Assembly: GCA_013378335.1 (NCBI GenBank)
Contig: CP040556.1
Span: forward strand, 1,674,001-1,738,000
Length of the DNA stretch: 64,000 bases
Reading direction: 5' to 3'
Origin: Streptococcus sanguinis
GTDB taxonomy: Bacteria; Bacillota; Bacilli; Lactobacillales; Streptococcaceae
A program made the translations under genes and the position numbers. Position 1 is the first letter of the stretch. Each line of letters begins with the position of its first letter. The notes below the pieces were generated by a model. The model made no database searches. It was not told the DNA's origin and saw nothing but the letters and a program-made list of their open reading frames with translations. Below, piece by piece: positions 63,155 to 64,000 of this stretch.

Positions 63155-63405
63155 AATACAAATTAAAAACCGCAATCTTCTCCAAAAAGGACGAAAATTC
63201 GCGGTACCACCTTTTTTTAGGCAAGACAATAGCATGGCGCTCCTCTTGCCCCTCTTTATCCGTAACGTGGACTGCCGTCTCATCCTACTGATTTCAGACG
63301 AAAGTTCTGTAAAATGATAGCCCAAGCAAGATGGACTGCAGATCTCTCACCATCATCTGCTCGCTGAAAGTATTTTGCTTGGTCTGTGTTTTTACAATCT
63401 TATCT
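63155..63405 (-). promoter_or_regulatory. T-box riboswitch controlling ileS
   Basis: On the minus strand the conserved T-box sequence AAGGTGGTACCGCG lies at 63213-63200, followed by a terminator stem (CCGC... GCGG, then TTTTT at about 63166-63162). A stem I-like region upstream has the likely specifier codon ATC (63343-63341, within GAGATCTGC), which matches isoleucine. Uncharged tRNA-Ile would favour the antiterminator. Confidence 0.92.
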
Positions 63406-63414
63406 TCTTTAAAA

Positions 63415-64000
63415 TTATAAAATATTTACAGGAACTTTTTGTTCCCCATTTGTATCATCATCGTGATGGTCAGCTTCTGAGTTTTCCTCAGCTGCGTGAG
63501 CTTCTATATCTTCATCACTAAGCGGAGAAAAGGCTTGGGTCGCAGCTAATTCACGATTAGCAGCTTCAATGCGCTCTTGCAGCTCAGCCATTTCTTCTGG
63601 AGAAAATTGACGAGTCACATCCACTTCTTCCTCACGAACAACTGCTTCTTCTCCCAGGACCTCAGATACAACTTCCTTGAAAGCTTCATCACTGGTCTGC
63701 AGATAAGTAGCTGTCGGACGCAGGATTTCTTCCCACTCAGATGAATCCACAATGCTGAGTTGGCTCTCAATGGTTGATTTCAAACGTTGATGGAAGACAC
63801 GTGTTTTGTTTTTCAGTTCTTCTGTTTCAATGGCTACTTTCTTAGCATTATCAGCTGCCTGACGTAAAATCTCATCAGCCTTGTACTTAGCTCCATCCAA
63901 CAAATGCTGCGCATCCTGCTCTGCCTGACGGACAATATTCGTAGACCGCTCGTTGGCAGCAACTTTAACGCGCTCAGCCGTATCTTGAGCAATCAAAACA
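63415..64000 (-). CDS. divIVA: Cell division protein DivIVA (N-terminus beyond window)
   Basis: The last 195 or so codons are visible. The sequence is strongly helical coiled coil (QAEQDAQHLLDGAKYKADEI, ELKNKTRVFHQRLKSTIE) with an acidic C-terminal tail ending VPVNIL. The conserved lipid-binding N-terminus lies outside the window. The position directly before ileS is conserved in streptococci, which supports the call. DivIVA marks curved membrane at poles and septa. Confidence 0.88.
   Translation of the reverse strand, partial: VLIAQDTAERVKVAANERSTNIVRQAEQDAQHLLDGAKYKADEILRQAADNAKKVAIETEELKNKTRVFHQRLKSTIESQLSIVDSSEWEEILRPTATYLQTSDEAFKEVVSEVLGEEAVVREEEVDVTRQFSPEEMAELQERIEAANRELAATQAFSPLSDEDIEAHAAEENSEADHHDDDTNGEQKVPVNIL

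Noticed and set aside
63936..63943. ComX-type cin-box octamer (TACGAATA on the minus strand)
   Set aside because: It lies inside the divIVA coding sequence with no gene start nearby, so it is probably chance.

Overview
The window is a chromosomal segment of a low-GC Firmicute, almost certainly an oral viridans streptococcus of the sanguinis/mitis type. The evidence is the set and order of housekeeping genes (divIVA-ileS, the xseA-xseB-ispA-tlyA-argR-recN cluster, recR-ddl-murF beside a class B PBP2b, gpmA, HU, clpE with a CtsR operator), an LPXTG surface protein built from SHIRT repeats, and typical streptococcal promoters and terminators. Most genes lie on the minus strand. The species is inferred, not proven.

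Layout. 1-6.5 kb: HXXEE membrane protein (cut by the window edge), PlsC-like acyltransferase, Exp7-type P-type ATPase, a 165-bp MITE-like repeat, a trmN6/GIY-YIG/acyltransferase-glycosyltransferase operon, and an isoprenylcysteine-methyltransferase-like membrane protein. 6.6-11 kb: a galactitol-type PTS operon (IIA-IIB-IIC) under a strong promoter with a cre site, flanked by an intact DeoR regulator and a dead second copy of it. 11.2-13.9 kb: second MITE copy, palindromic repeats, DEAD-box helicase with a leader hairpin, and a small membrane protein. 13.9-19 kb: an acnA-gltA-icd operon (oxaloacetate to 2-oxoglutarate) behind a consensus GlnR box. Here acnA carries one single-base deletion and icd two. 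19-22.4 kb: corA, prfC and a gene remnant. 22.4-26.1 kb: two YwaF-like paralogues bracketing an AT-rich two-gene module (a TIR-domain protein plus an NDT-like/TPR protein), the best candidate here for an undescribed defence or conflict system.

26-35 kb: murF, ddl, recR, pbp2b, gpmA, two tandem zinc-ribbon membrane paralogues, and a PerR-type regulator. 35-41 kb: the nine-SHIRT-repeat adhesin, HU and a DegV/FakB protein. 41-43.4 kb: an insertion-sequence graveyard (an IS1182-like start fused to a decayed IS3-type transposase, a DUF308 membrane protein, and an internally deleted IS1182-type element). 43.4-52.6 kb: metallophosphatase, the recN-to-xseA cluster, NAD(P)H-hydrate dehydratase, HAD phosphatase, folD and a DUF1797 protein. 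52.8-58.8 kb: clpE, GyrI-like protein, WYL regulator, Nudix hydrolase, DUF1827 protein, and a divergent GNAT/MarR pair sharing overlapping promoters. 58.9-64 kb: a complete ISL3-type insertion sequence with 8-bp target duplications, wedged between ileS and its terminator, then ileS with a T-box leader and the C-terminal part of divIVA.

Themes. Regulation is readable in many places: GlnR for the citrate branch, CcpA for the PTS, CtsR for clpE, a T-box for ileS, and a MarR operator. Decay and mobility are concentrated in the sugar/citrate region and the IS region. No tRNA, rRNA or CRISPR array was seen.
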